Assembly (NCBI RefSeq): GCF_000374465.1
Contig: NZ_KB894528.1
Span: forward strand, 423,127 to 487,126
Direction: 5' to 3'
Length of the DNA: 64,000 nucleotides
Source of the DNA: Ahrensia kielensis DSM 5890
Lineage (GTDB): Bacteria > Pseudomonadota > Alphaproteobacteria > Rhizobiales > Rhizobiaceae
Each line of letters opens with the position of its first letter. Within the stretch, counting starts at the first letter, position 1. Shown here piece by piece: positions 40,446 to 49,786 of the stretch. The notes beneath the pieces are model-generated. The model did not search any database, had not been told where the DNA came from, and was given only the letters and a program-made list of their open reading frames with translations. A program made the translations under genes and the position numbers.

Positions 40446-40927
40446 GCTATCTGTTTTTCGAATCGCCATATATCCAAGATGAAGCTTCCTGATTCAACAT
40501 GAGCGGAAAGGGGCATTACGCGCACGAAATGCCAACCTGCTTTACGGTAGAACGCCGCAGCACGCTCATTGCCGATAGCGCAGGCAAGCCAAGCGGTTTT
40601 GATATTGTTTTCTGAAAAGACCGATTCTGCATCTGCCATCAAGGCTTTGGCAGCGCCTTTGCCGCGATAGGCGCGATCAACGAAAAACTGGTCCAGTTCG
40701 TCATCCTTGATCATATGAAACGCAGCCACCTGACCATCAACCATCATGACGCGTATCAGATCTAAGCGGTCATTGGCACGTGTCTCAAGGCTTTCGATCG
40801 TTCTCATCTTTGTGAGTTCAGCAGGCGCAATCGCAGCATGAGCATCAGTCCACCCTTCATGCCAAATGCGCACAATGTCGTTTAAGTGTTCTTCACGGGC
40901 ATTTTCAAAAGTGTAGACCATGCTCAT
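40442..40927 (-). CDS. GNAT-family N-acetyltransferase
   Basis: A protein of about 160 residues with a GNAT fold. The acetyl-CoA-binding motif A is LDQFFVDRAYRGKGAAKALMADAESVF, containing R-G-K-G-A-A, followed by AIGNERAAAFYRKAGWHFV. The substrate is unknown. Two starts are possible, 40927 and 40921; the second has AGGCGG at better spacing. It is convergent with pleD and shares the bidirectional hairpin region with rpmG upstream. Confidence 0.85.
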   Translation of the reverse strand: MSMVYTFENAREEHLNDIVRIWHEGWTDAHAAIAPAELTKMRTIESLETRANDRLDLIRVMMVDGQVAAFHMIKDDELDQFFVDRAYRGKGAAKALMADAESVFSENNIKTAWLACAIGNERAAAFYRKAGWHFVRVMPLSAHVESGSFILDIWRFEKQIA

Positions 40928-40945
40928 CCGCCTAATCTAAAAACG

Positions 40946-40985
40946 AAAAAGCCGCTGCAAATCATATCATTGCAGCGGCTTTTTA
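40946..40985 (-). terminator. Terminator of rpmG
   Basis: A 13-bp stem (40947-40959 with 40971-40983) flanked by A and T runs lies 20 bases after the rpmG stop, read on the minus strand. It separates rpmG from the GNAT gene. Confidence 0.88.
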
Positions 40986-41004
40986 AACTGAAATATAAAG
41001 AAGA

Positions 41005-41172
41005 TTACTTGATTTTAGCTTCTTTAAATTCAACATGTTTGCGTACAACCGGATCATATTTACGCATGACCATTTTCTCGGTCATTGTACGGCTGTTTTT
41101 CTTGGCTGTGTAGAAAAAGCCAGTGCCTTCAGTGGAAAGCATTTTTACTTTAATTGTTGTGGCTTTTGCCAT
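41005..41172 (-). CDS. rpmG: 50S ribosomal protein L33
   Basis: A 55-residue ribosomal protein ([55 protein letters not shown] pattern, read in parts). It has no CxxC pairs, so it is the zinc-independent form. The start at 41172 gives the exact family length; the frame continues upstream to 41211 but those residues are not part of L33. A TTGACA-type promoter lies upstream and a terminator downstream, so it is monocistronic. Confidence 0.97.
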   Translation of the reverse strand: MAKATTIKVKMLSTEGTGFFYTAKKNSRTMTEKMVMRKYDPVVRKHVEFKEAKIK

Positions 41173-41242
41173 GATGAAACACCTGATATTTTCAATAAAA
41201 AAGACTGGCACACGCTGTTGGCGCGTCTCCAGATTTGGTGCG

Positions 41243-41270
41243 AACCTACTTATCCCTCGCTCAATGTCAA
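41243..41270 (-). promoter_or_regulatory. Predicted promoter of rpmG
   Basis: On the minus strand, TTGACA (41270-41265) is separated by 16 bases from TAGGTT (41248-41243), about 70 bases upstream of the rpmG start. The -35 is a perfect consensus; the -10 is moderate. Confidence 0.5.
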
Positions 41271-41279
41271 GTGTTAAAG

Positions 41280-41321
41280 CAATCGCAGCAAAAGTGTGTA
41301 GCGGTTTTGCGTCCGCGATTG
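41280..41321. repeat. REP-like palindromic repeat, copy near rpmG
   Basis: A 42-base imperfect palindrome: CAATCGCAG, CAAAA, 11-base centre, TTTTG, then CCGCGATTG. It is homologous to two tandem copies at 52101-52197 and differs from them by paired changes that keep the stem. A shortened partial copy (GATCGCAGCGGTTTTGCATCC, read in parts) follows at about 41335-41355. It lies between the rpmG promoter and the NUDIX gene. Confidence 0.8.
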
Positions 41322-41370
41322 CGGCAAACAGAGAGATCGCAGCGGTTTTGCATCCACATTAGATAAGAAG

Positions 41371-42024
41371 CTAGTCGTACTCGATGACGGGTTTGCCATG
41401 ACGAAAGCGGAAGGTCGGTGTTTTGACAGTCTTAGATAGAGCAGGGTCTCTCTCAAGGCGCTCTAAAGATGACTTTAAAACAAGTTCTGTGATGCGGTGG
41501 ATTCGCCCCTCGGGCATTTCATCCATACCTATCCATGCAATGCTGGATAATTCATCATCGGTGGAGCTGGTCGGGGACAATGCGCTCGAATCACATAGGC
41601 CGATAAAAAAGCGCGTGTCATAGCGGCGAACTTGTCCGGGCGGCGTAATTGCACGGGCAAGGTAACGCGCATTCAGCGCATCGTTTTCCAACTCTATGCC
41701 TGTTTCCTCATGCGTTTCACGCAATGCACAAGCAAGCAGCGCGCCAGCGCTGGGCGTCTTGGCCGCTTGCGCATGAATGAGCGTCTCATCTTCACTTGGC
41801 AGGCCAGCTTTTATAGAATTGTCAGAGCGCTCAAAGCGTCCGCCTGGAAAGACAAAGAAACCAGGCATGAAAACATGTTTCATAGAGCGCCGCCCCATCA
41901 GGAAACGCGGAGATGAGCCGGAGTTATCGACAAGGACCAGAGAAGCCGCAGGCTTTGGACGTGTGTTCGCATAGCGCTTAGGCGCAGGGCCATTGCCAAA
42001 GTCCGGTGCGGTATTCTTAGCCAT
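41371..42024 (-). CDS. NUDIX hydrolase
   Basis: A 217-residue NUDIX-fold protein. The Nudix box is visible as a glycine followed by ACALRETHEETGIEL (REXXEEXG), which binds the metal that hydrolyses nucleoside-diphosphate-linked substrates. The FVFPGGRFE stretch precedes it. The substrate is not known; the N-terminal extension (PKPAASLVLV start of the fold at ~27) is typical of a group found next to DUF983 genes in Hyphomicrobiales. Its start overlaps the end of the DUF983 gene by eight bases. Confidence 0.9.
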   Translation of the reverse strand: MAKNTAPDFGNGPAPKRYANTRPKPAASLVLVDNSGSSPRFLMGRRSMKHVFMPGFFVFPGGRFERSDNSIKAGLPSEDETLIHAQAAKTPSAGALLACALRETHEETGIELENDALNARYLARAITPPGQVRRYDTRFFIGLCDSSALSPTSSTDDELSSIAWIGMDEMPEGRIHRITELVLKSSLERLERDPALSKTVKTPTFRFRHGKPVIEYD

Positions 42025-42466
42025 AATGTGTCGGGTCTATATTCGTGTCTAACGTGCCATCTTCGCCTTCACCGCCAAAACCGTGCATACGGTTGGCCCA
42101 TTGAAGAGCAATGACAAAGCCTTTAACCGGCTGCATCATAATAATTGTCATGATAACCGCAATAATTGTCCAAAGAACAACCTCTGTCCATGCGGATAAA
42201 TCCGTAATTCGGTCAAACAATAAATAGGCACCAACAACGATATGCCCGACGATAAACAGATTAAGATAGGCAGGTAGATCATCGGCGCGGTGATGAAAAA
42301 TTTCTTCACCACAATTTTCGCAAACATCCGCTGATTTGGCAAAGCCACTAAATAGCTTACCTTCTCCGCAATTAGGGCATTTGCAGCGCATGCCATTTTT
42401 CAATGCTGGCCATAATGCGCGCTTTTCCTGAGCAGGGTGATTGCCAAAAACCTGAACTTCGGTCAT
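42017..42466 (-). CDS. DUF983-family membrane protein
   Basis: A 149-residue protein with an N-terminal zinc ribbon (CKCPNCGEGKLF and CENCGEEIFHHRADDLPAYLN) followed by two transmembrane helices. This is the DUF983 pattern. It lies between rnr and the NUDIX gene and is probably co-transcribed with both (eight bases after rnr). The function is unknown, though relatives have been linked by context to membrane or cytochrome biogenesis. Confidence 0.9.
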   Translation of the reverse strand: MTEVQVFGNHPAQEKRALWPALKNGMRCKCPNCGEGKLFSGFAKSADVCENCGEEIFHHRADDLPAYLNLFIVGHIVVGAYLLFDRITDLSAWTEVVLWTIIAVIMTIIMMQPVKGFVIALQWANRMHGFGGEGEDGTLDTNIDPTHYG

Positions 42467-42474
42467 TCGCTTTC

Positions 42475-44844
42475 CTATCTTTTGCCGCGTTTGGACCTTT
42501 TGCCAAACGGCTTATTGGCTGATTTATTGCGCCGCGCTTTGTGGAATGAACGTGTTCCCATGCCCAAGTCACGAGGCTCAGACATCATTTCAAAACGCAT
42601 GGCGCCAGCCATTGGTTGTACTTCTACGACCTTCACTTCGACGCTGTCACCCAAACGATAACCAAGACCAGACTTTTCGCCAATCATGGCGTGAGCGGTT
42701 TCATCGAAATGATAATAGTCATCACCAAGCTTAGATATGGGAACGAAACCGTCCGCGCCAGTCACATTGAGTGTGACAAATAGGCCGGAGCTCGCCATGC
42801 CAGCAACGCGGCCGTCAAAAGTATCACCGATGCAATCTTCAAGATGCTGGGCAATCAACCGGTCAATGGTGGAGCGTTCTGCCTGAACTGCACGGCGTTC
42901 AGCTTGGCTAATGCTGGTCGCAATTTCGCGTAAATCATCCATTTCCATGTCAGGCAAAGCATCTTTGCCGTCACCAAGCCCCAGAGCTTTGATCAGAGCG
43001 CGGTGGACAATCAAATCGGCATAACGGCGTATTGGCGATGTAAAATGCGCGTAGCGGCGTAAATTCAGGCCAAAGTGTCCGTAATTTTCCGGTGTATATT
43101 CAGCTTGGCTTTGGCTGCGCAAGACAACGGAGTTTACCAGATCAGCCTGATCTGTGCCTTTGACACGTTCAAGAATACCATTGAAAGCTTGCGGCTTGAG
43201 GGCCGCGCCATGTGCCAGCGGAATATCCAATGTTTTCAGGAATTCGCGGAGCGATTCTTGCTTGGAAAGCGATGGTGCATCATGGGTGCGGTAAACAAGC
43301 ACTTGCTCGTTTTGCTCTAAAGTTTCTGCCGCTGCCACATTGGCTTGGATCATGCATTCTTCGATCAGCTTATGTGCATCAAGACGTGCAGGAACAACAA
43401 CCTTGTCGACAGTGCCGTCTTCTTTCAGCAGGATTTTGCGTTCTGGCAAATCAAGCTCTAACGGGCCACGCTTTTTGCGGCCAATCGTCATGCAGGCATA
43501 ACAATCCCATAATGGCTTTAGAATACTGTCCATAATTGGCGCAGTGTCTTCATCCGTTGCGCCGTCAATTGCTGCCTGTGCTTGCTGATAAGAAACCTTG
43601 GCATGGCTCATCATCATGATGCGGTGGAATGTGTGCTTGGTCTTTTCGCCTTTAGCGTCAAACCACATTTTAACGGCAAGAGCAGGGCGGTCCACACCGC
43701 CGCGCAGAGAGCACAAATCATTCGAAATGCGCTCAGGCAGCATTGGTACAACACGGTCAGGAAAATAAACCGAGTTGCCGCGCTTTAAAGCTTCACGGTC
43801 CATATGTGAGCCGGGCCGCACGAAATAGGCAACATCGGCAATCGCCACATAAAGAATAAAGCCGCCTTCATGGTCAGGGTCTGCTTGCGCATAAACAGCA
43901 TCATCATGATCTTTAGCATCGGCAGGATCGATCGTGATGAGAGGCACATCGCGCCAGTCTTCGCGCGGGGCGGCAATCTTAGGCGGTAGAGCCGCTTCGG
44001 CTTCATCCAAGACAGCATCGGGGAAAATATGCGGTATGCCTTGCGCATGGATCGCAATCATGGACACTGCTTTTTCAGAAGACAGTGAACCGATTACGTT
44101 CAAAACCTTGGCCGAAGCCAATCCGTAGCGGCCTGTCTTAACAGTGCTGATTTCAACCAGATCGCCGTCTTGCGCATCGCCCAAATTATTGGGCTGAATA
44201 TCAAGTTCGCTCTCTTTGCGTTCAATCGGCACTAAGCGCCAGCTACCATCTTTGAGTTTGCGCACAATGCCGAGCGTTGCAGCTTTTGGACGTTCAAGAC
44301 GTTTGATAACACGTGCGGTATATTCACCGTCGCCATTACGACCAACACGCGCAAGAATACGTTCTCCAACGCCCGGAATGATAACTTTTGCTCGCGGATT
44401 ATGCGGTGTTGAAACAAGCACGCTTGGACGTTCGCCCATCGCAGCTTCGTCCCAATCTTGTGGCTTGGCGATGAGGCCGCCATCTTTATCACGCGAGACA
44501 ATTTCTAAAACGGTTGTGCCGTTAAGCGCGCCCGGTTCCGCAAAGCGCTTGCCGCGTTTTTCAAACGCACCATTTTCTTCCAATTCTTTGAGGAAGTGCT
44601 TGAGCGCGATGCGGTCATCGCCTTTCAAATTGAAGGCTTTGGCAATATCGCGCTTGGTGGCGCGGTCAGGATTATCGCGTATAAAAGCCAAAAGCGCATC
44701 GCGCGATGGCATTTTCATGCTGCTTTTGCCAGCAGCGCCACTTGTTGTTTTGCTTCGGCCTTTGGCGCGCGAGGTTTCAGTGCCTGCGCGTGCCTGTTTT
44801 CTAGCCTCAAGCTTTGCCCGTCTTTGTGCGCGGGTTTCAGCCAT
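42475..44844 (-). CDS. rnr: Ribonuclease R
   Basis: A 789-residue RNB-family 3'-5' exoribonuclease that degrades structured RNA. Order: N-terminal winged-helix-like region (FIRDNPDRATKRDIAKAFNLKGDDRIALKHFLKELEENG), cold-shock domains, the RNB catalytic domain with DPADAKDHDDAVYA (the catalytic aspartates), and a C-terminal S1 domain (GDTFDGRVAGMASSGLFVTLNVTGADGFVPISKL) with a basic tail. The start overlaps the topA stop by one base, so topA and rnr are translationally coupled. Confidence 0.96.
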   Translation of the reverse strand: MAETRAQRRAKLEARKQARAGTETSRAKGRSKTTSGAAGKSSMKMPSRDALLAFIRDNPDRATKRDIAKAFNLKGDDRIALKHFLKELEENGAFEKRGKRFAEPGALNGTTVLEIVSRDKDGGLIAKPQDWDEAAMGERPSVLVSTPHNPRAKVIIPGVGERILARVGRNGDGEYTARVIKRLERPKAATLGIVRKLKDGSWRLVPIERKESELDIQPNNLGDAQDGDLVEISTVKTGRYGLASAKVLNVIGSLSSEKAVSMIAIHAQGIPHIFPDAVLDEAEAALPPKIAAPREDWRDVPLITIDPADAKDHDDAVYAQADPDHEGGFILYVAIADVAYFVRPGSHMDREALKRGNSVYFPDRVVPMLPERISNDLCSLRGGVDRPALAVKMWFDAKGEKTKHTFHRIMMMSHAKVSYQQAQAAIDGATDEDTAPIMDSILKPLWDCYACMTIGRKKRGPLELDLPERKILLKEDGTVDKVVVPARLDAHKLIEECMIQANVAAAETLEQNEQVLVYRTHDAPSLSKQESLREFLKTLDIPLAHGAALKPQAFNGILERVKGTDQADLVNSVVLRSQSQAEYTPENYGHFGLNLRRYAHFTSPIRRYADLIVHRALIKALGLGDGKDALPDMEMDDLREIATSISQAERRAVQAERSTIDRLIAQHLEDCIGDTFDGRVAGMASSGLFVTLNVTGADGFVPISKLGDDYYHFDETAHAMIGEKSGLGYRLGDSVEVKVVEVQPMAGAMRFEMMSEPRDLGMGTRSFHKARRNKSANKPFGKRSKRGKR

Positions 44845-47516
44845 TATGCTTCATCAGCTGTTTTGGCGGCTGCTTTTTTTGCAGCAGGCTTTTTTGCGGC
44901 GGGTTTCTTAGCGGGTGCCTTCTTTTTGGCCGCTGGCTTTTTCTTTGGTGCAGCTTTCTTTTTCGTCGCTGCACCGCCAACTTTTTTGCCAGCTTTTTCA
45001 GCGCGTTCCGCAATCATACGAACCGCTGTTTCCAAATCAATGCTTTGCGGGTCAGTGCCCTTAGGAATTGTCGCGTTGATTTTTCCATGATTGACATAAG
45101 GGCCATAGCGGCCGTCTTTCACAGAGATAGGTCCGCCAACTTCAGGATGTTCGCCAAGTTCTTTAAGCGCTTTGGCAGGAGCCGCACGGCCACGGCCAGG
45201 GTTGGCCGCCTTGTCAGCGATAACAGATACAGCCCGGTTAAGACCGATGGAGAACACTTCTTCTGCGCTTTCCAAATTGGCATATTTGCCATCATGCAAA
45301 ACAAACGGACCATAGCGGCCAAGTCCAGCTGAAATCATTTTGCCGGTTTCAGGGTGCTCGCCGACATCACGTGGCAATGCAAGCAAAGCCAATGCCTTTT
45401 CATGGTCAATCTCTGCAACATCCCAACCTTTTGGAATGCCTGCACGTTTTGCTTCTTTGCCTTCGCCGCGTTGCACATAAGGGCCAAAGCGCCCTGTGCG
45501 AAGCGTAATCATTTCCTCGGTAAATGGATCTGCGCCCAATTCCTTTGGACCATCGGCAAGCGCATCGGCGCTGCCTTCACCTTCTTGGCCAAGCTGGCGG
45601 GTGAAATTACACTCTGGATAGTTTGAACAGCCAACAAAAGAGCCAAACTTGCCCAGTTTCAGGCTCAAATTACCTTCGCCGCATTTAGGGCAAATACGTG
45701 GGTCTGAACCATCTTCACGCACCGGAAATACAAGCGGTTCAAGGCGCTCATTCAGTGCATCAAGAACATTGGTAATGCGCAGTTCTTTTGTGCTGTCAAT
45801 TTGTGCAGAAAACTCATCCCAGAATTGGCGCAGAACGTCTTTCCACTGCAAAGAACCATCTGAAATCTTGTCGAGCTTTTCTTCCAGCGATGCGGTGAAA
45901 TCAAACTCCACATAACGTTCAAAGAAGTCTTGCAGAAACGCTGTTACCAAACGGCCTTTTGCCTCGGGCACAAGCGCACGTTTTTCAAGGCGCACATATT
46001 CACGGTCGCGCAGCGTTGAAAGTGTCGCTGAATAGGTAGAAGGACGGCCAATGCCGAGTTCTTCCATTTTCTTGATAAGCGATGCTTCTGAGTAACGTGG
46101 CGGCGGTGTTGTATGGTGCTGCTCGGCGTCTATTTTCTCTTTTTGGCATGTTTCGCCAGATTTTAATTCCGGCAGACGCTTATCGTCGTCATTGTCATCA
46201 TCATCTTTTTTCTGATCGTCTTGGTGCTCAGTGTAGGCAGCCAAAAAGCCTTCAAACTTGACCACGGTGCCAGAAGCGCGAAGACCAATCGTGCGGCCAG
46301 CGCCTTTTGCTTCGATTTCAGCGGTGGTGCGTTCCATTTGAGCAGATTCCATCTGCGATGCGATAGAACGTTTCCAAATCAGATCATAAAGCTTGTATTG
46401 TTCGTCATTAAGCTTTGATTTTATCTCATCGGGCGCACGCATAAAGTCTGTTGGACGAATGGCTTCGTGCGCTTCTTGTGCGTTTTTCGCTTTTGTTTCA
46501 TAATGACGCGGCTTGTCGGGCACAAAATTTGCGCCAAAGCGCTGGCCAATCGCATCGCGTGAACTGCTAATCGCTTCCGGTGCCATCTGCACACCATCTG
46601 TACGCATATAGGTGATGAGACCGGTTGTCTCACCGCCCACATCAATGCCCTCATAAAGCTTTTGCGCGATCTGCATGGTACGAGCAGGGGCAAAGCCAAG
46701 CTTGGCAGAGGCTGCCTGTTGGAGGCTCGATGTTGTAAAAGGCGGCGGCGGATTGCGGCGTACTGGCTTTGCTTCAACCGATGTGACCGCAAAGCTTGCA
46801 GCTTCAAGCGCTGTCTTAATTGAACCAGCTTCCTCACCATTGGCGAGCGTCATTTTGTTGGTTTTCTTGCCATCAATCGTGTTGAGCTGCGCTTCAAAAC
46901 TTGCGCCTTGCCCAGATTTCAGATGTGCAATGACACTCCAATATTCTTCTGGCTTGAAGCGCTCGATTTCAGATTCGCGGTCTGTGACCAGACGCAATGT
47001 CACCGATTGTACACGTCCAGCAGAACGTGCGCCTGGCAATTTGCGCCATAATACGGGTGAAAGATTAAAGCCTACCAGATAGTCCAATGCGCGGCGCGCC
47101 AAATAGGCATCAACCAGCGGCTGGTCGATCTCGCGTGGGCTCGCCATCGCATCCGTCACGGCTTTCTTCGTAATCGCATTGAAGACGACGCGGCTAATTG
47201 GTTTGTCTTTCAGGACTTTCTTTTTTGCAAGAACTTCCAGCACATGCCATGAAATGGCTTCACCTTCACGGTCAGGGTCGGTCGCGAGAATAAGGCCATC
47301 GGCCGTTTTTACTGCATCCGCAATTTCTTTAAGGCGTTTATTGGACGCGGTATCCACCTGCCATGACATTGCAAAGTCTTCATCTGGCAACACAGAGCCG
47401 TCTTTTGGCGGCAGGTCACGCACATGACCAAAGGATGCAAACACCTTATAATTCGGGCCTAGATACTTGTTGATTGTCTTGGCTTTTGCGGGTGACTCAA
47501 CAACTACTACTTCCAT
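44844..47516 (-). CDS. topA: DNA topoisomerase I
   Basis: An 890-residue type IA topoisomerase that relaxes negative supercoils. The TOPRIM domain starts VVVESPAKAKTINKYLG and has DPDREGEAISWHV. The catalytic tyrosine lies in TGLITYMRTDGVQM. A four-cysteine zinc finger (CPKCGEGNLSLKLGKFGSFVGCSNYPEC) is followed by several TopA C-terminal repeat units (GRYGPYV pattern) and a Lys/Ala/Pro-rich tail of about 45 residues. The start at 47516 is chosen because the sequence further upstream is not family-like. Confidence 0.96.
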   Translation of the reverse strand: MEVVVVESPAKAKTINKYLGPNYKVFASFGHVRDLPPKDGSVLPDEDFAMSWQVDTASNKRLKEIADAVKTADGLILATDPDREGEAISWHVLEVLAKKKVLKDKPISRVVFNAITKKAVTDAMASPREIDQPLVDAYLARRALDYLVGFNLSPVLWRKLPGARSAGRVQSVTLRLVTDRESEIERFKPEEYWSVIAHLKSGQGASFEAQLNTIDGKKTNKMTLANGEEAGSIKTALEAASFAVTSVEAKPVRRNPPPPFTTSSLQQAASAKLGFAPARTMQIAQKLYEGIDVGGETTGLITYMRTDGVQMAPEAISSSRDAIGQRFGANFVPDKPRHYETKAKNAQEAHEAIRPTDFMRAPDEIKSKLNDEQYKLYDLIWKRSIASQMESAQMERTTAEIEAKGAGRTIGLRASGTVVKFEGFLAAYTEHQDDQKKDDDDNDDDKRLPELKSGETCQKEKIDAEQHHTTPPPRYSEASLIKKMEELGIGRPSTYSATLSTLRDREYVRLEKRALVPEAKGRLVTAFLQDFFERYVEFDFTASLEEKLDKISDGSLQWKDVLRQFWDEFSAQIDSTKELRITNVLDALNERLEPLVFPVREDGSDPRICPKCGEGNLSLKLGKFGSFVGCSNYPECNFTRQLGQEGEGSADALADGPKELGADPFTEEMITLRTGRFGPYVQRGEGKEAKRAGIPKGWDVAEIDHEKALALLALPRDVGEHPETGKMISAGLGRYGPFVLHDGKYANLESAEEVFSIGLNRAVSVIADKAANPGRGRAAPAKALKELGEHPEVGGPISVKDGRYGPYVNHGKINATIPKGTDPQSIDLETAVRMIAERAEKAGKKVGGAATKKKAAPKKKPAAKKKAPAKKPAAKKPAAKKAAAKTADEA

Positions 47517-47687
47517 AATGATTACATATCCCGAGGTTTTGCGCCCTAGGGCACCAATCAAATAACTGGACAGCACATGGCTTCGTGCGGGGCTTTGGTC
47601 AAGCCCAAACAGCATAATTTGCAAGATTGAGAAATTATTCCTCTCTATGAATTCCCTTATAGGTTGTAAAAATGTCTAAATGCGGGA

Positions 47688-47715
47688 TTGAAATACAACT
47701 TTAACGATATACTAT
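47688..47715 (+). promoter_or_regulatory. Predicted promoter of the small protein gene at 47772
   Basis: TTGAAA and TACTAT are separated by 16 bases on the plus strand, 57 bases upstream of the gene. It is the best promoter-like match in the 255-base gap between topA and this gene. Confidence 0.4.
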
Positions 47716-47771
47716 GCCGCACATGACGTAAGGCCATGTTTAGTAGGGCGCACAACGGACTTGATTGCAAT

Positions 47772-47993
47772 ATGATAGATAAGCTTAATTCAGCACGAAT
47801 GGAACGCATTCGTTATATTCACGCGCTTTTGGGAGAGTTGCGAGCTCTTGCGCAAGCTGAACGGTGTGAAATGCTCACTTATATGATCGAGATGGCATAT
47901 ATAGAGAGCAATGATATTGTGCACGGACAGCGGCCAGTTGAAATGAAACCGTCAGCGGTCACCAGTCCCAAGCAAGGAAACTCTATTGGCTGA
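47772..47993 (+). CDS. Small uncharacterised helical protein
   Basis: A 73-residue protein on the plus strand, opposite to its neighbours. The pattern MERIRYIHALLGELRALAQAERCEMLTYMIEMAYIE suggests two amphipathic helices with regularly spaced hydrophobic residues, likely a small alpha-helical dimer. I recall similar proteins in Hyphomicrobiales at this position but cannot name a family. The start at 47772 is chosen over an upstream alternative at 47736 because the core begins soon after it; the ribosome site is weak. Its last 42 bases overlap the 3' end of dprA in antisense orientation. Confidence 0.62.
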   Translation: MIDKLNSARMERIRYIHALLGELRALAQAERCEMLTYMIEMAYIESNDIVHGQRPVEMKPSAVTSPKQGNSIG

Positions 47994-49118
47994 ATGGCGC
48001 TCGATCTGGCCTGCTAAATCCAATTCTAATATAATGAGTGCAACTTGCGCAGGCGCAAACCCGCTATGGGCGATAATATCATCAATGCCGGTTGGAGATG
48101 GACTTAGAAGCGACACAATGGTTGTGCGGGCATCATCGCTGGGCGGCAGAGTCATGAACTCTTCTTTTTCAAAAAGTCCTAATTGGTTTTGAACAGCATG
48201 TTGGCGCGCCTCGCTGACAGGCTTTAATGACTCCAGAACATCATCGGCAGATGTAATGAGCGTTGCACCTTCACGGATGAGGTTATTTGTCCCTTGAGAG
48301 CGTGGATCAAGCGGTGAGCCTGGAACCGCAAACACAGTGCGCCCCAGTTCATTGGCAAGGCGCGCAGAGATGAGAGAGCCTGATCTTTGCGCCGCCTCGA
48401 TAACAATCAACCCCATCGATAATGCCGCGATAACGCGGTTGCGGCGCGGAAAATCGCGTGCGCGTGGCTCCCAGCCAAAAGGCTTATCTGTAATGGCACA
48501 TCCCACACCAGAAGCGATGATATCTTTTAACAAGGCAATGTTTTCAGGCGGGTAGGGCTGGTCTATGCCGCCGGCCATAGCGGCGACTGTGCCATTTTCC
48601 AGTGACGCCTCATGCGCTGCACGATCAATCCCGCGCGCAAGGCCAGAGACAATCACATGACCAGATTCACTCAGCGCGCCTGCCAATTGCTGTGCCATTT
48701 TGATGCCAACCATTGAAGCGTTGCGTGACCCAACAATAGAAATAGAAGGCCTATTCAGAGCACTGCTATTGCCCATGACGGTGATAAGCGGTGGTGCAAG
48801 TTCCGTGTAGCGCAATAAATATGGATAGTCTGGTTCGCCAAGCCCGATGATACGCGCACCGAACTTCGTGGTGGCTTCTAATTCGCGCTCCACATCATCA
48901 AGACTTGCAATGCGAATAGAACGCTTGCCGCCAGAGCGAGAGGCCATTTCTGGCAGCATTTCAAGGGCTGCACTGGCAGAACCACAATGATTAATCAGGT
49001 CGCGGAATGTTGCCGGACCCACATTTTCAGACCGATAAAGCCTAAGCCATGAAAGCCGTTGCCGATCAGAGAGTTCGAACTGGGCAGGCGTAATGTCGCT
49101 ATGGGTCGGCTGGTTCAA
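47952..49118 (-). CDS. dprA: DNA-processing protein DprA
   Basis: A 388-residue Rossmann-fold protein that binds incoming single-stranded DNA and loads RecA during transformation. The core contains SIVGSRNASMVGIKMAQQLAGALSESGHVIVSGLARGIDRAAHEASL, AMAGGIDQPYPPEN, and FPRRNRVIAALSMGLIVIEAAQRSGSLISARLANELGR. The last ~60 residues form a winged helix domain. Length is normal. It lies four bases after plsY, in the pyrB-pyrC-plsY-dprA series. Confidence 0.94.
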   Translation of the reverse strand: MNQPTHSDITPAQFELSDRQRLSWLRLYRSENVGPATFRDLINHCGSASAALEMLPEMASRSGGKRSIRIASLDDVERELEATTKFGARIIGLGEPDYPYLLRYTELAPPLITVMGNSSALNRPSISIVGSRNASMVGIKMAQQLAGALSESGHVIVSGLARGIDRAAHEASLENGTVAAMAGGIDQPYPPENIALLKDIIASGVGCAITDKPFGWEPRARDFPRRNRVIAALSMGLIVIEAAQRSGSLISARLANELGRTVFAVPGSPLDPRSQGTNNLIREGATLITSADDVLESLKPVSEARQHAVQNQLGLFEKEEFMTLPPSDDARTTIVSLLSPSPTGIDDIIAHSGFAPAQVALIILELDLAGQIERHSANRVSLLGTGDR

Positions 49119-49121
49119 ATT

Positions 49122-49760
49122 TTATCCCTTTTTGCCGATTTTGCTTTCTGTGCCTTTCAGCAGCCTTGAAATATTCTCGCGATGTTTAAAGAATACAATC
49201 ACGGTCAAAACCACGAATAAATAGCCAAGCGAATAGCGCTCGACCCAGAACAGGCCAGCGGTTGCAGCAACAGAGCCAAGCAGCGCCGCAAGAGAAGAAT
49301 AGCGCGAGATAAAAGCTGTCAAAAGCCAAATGATCGCGAATGGTGCCAGCACATGCCATGAGAAGCCAAGCGAAATGCCTGCAAAAGTTGCAACACCTTT
49401 GCCGCCTTTGAATTTTAGCCACACGGGATATAAATGCCCCATAAAGGCACCAAAAGCTGCGACCATTGCAGCGTCCATACCAAACAGTTGGTTGGCCAGA
49501 ACAACTGCAAATGTGCCTTTTAATGCATCGAGCAGAAGCGTTGCGGCAGCTATTTTTTTATTGCCCATGCGCAGCACATTTGTTGCGCCAATATTGCCAG
49601 AGCCTATCGCGCGCACATCACCCATGCCAGCGGCACGTGTGAGCAATAGGCCAAATGGAATTGAGCCGAGCAGATAACCGCCGATAAGTGCTACGAAGAT
49701 TTCAAACATTGTCATCCAATCTGACGGAGTAATTTCTAAAAATGTATCGACGGGATCCAT
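49122..49760 (-). CDS. plsY: Acyl-phosphate glycerol-3-phosphate acyltransferase PlsY
   Basis: A membrane protein of 195-212 residues with five helices that makes lysophosphatidic acid from acyl-phosphate. The three family motifs are [51 protein letters not shown] and [19 protein letters not shown]. The start may be 49760, 49715 or 49709; the shorter versions begin closer to the first helix. It is co-oriented with pyrC and dprA. Confidence 0.94.
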   Translation of the reverse strand: MDPVDTFLEITPSDWMTMFEIFVALIGGYLLGSIPFGLLLTRAAGMGDVRAIGSGNIGATNVLRMGNKKIAAATLLLDALKGTFAVVLANQLFGMDAAMVAAFGAFMGHLYPVWLKFKGGKGVATFAGISLGFSWHVLAPFAIIWLLTAFISRYSSLAALLGSVAATAGLFWVERYSLGYLFVVLTVIVFFKHRENISRLLKGTESKIGKKG

Positions 49761-49786
49761 TCTTATTTAGCGCCGTATTGAAAAGC

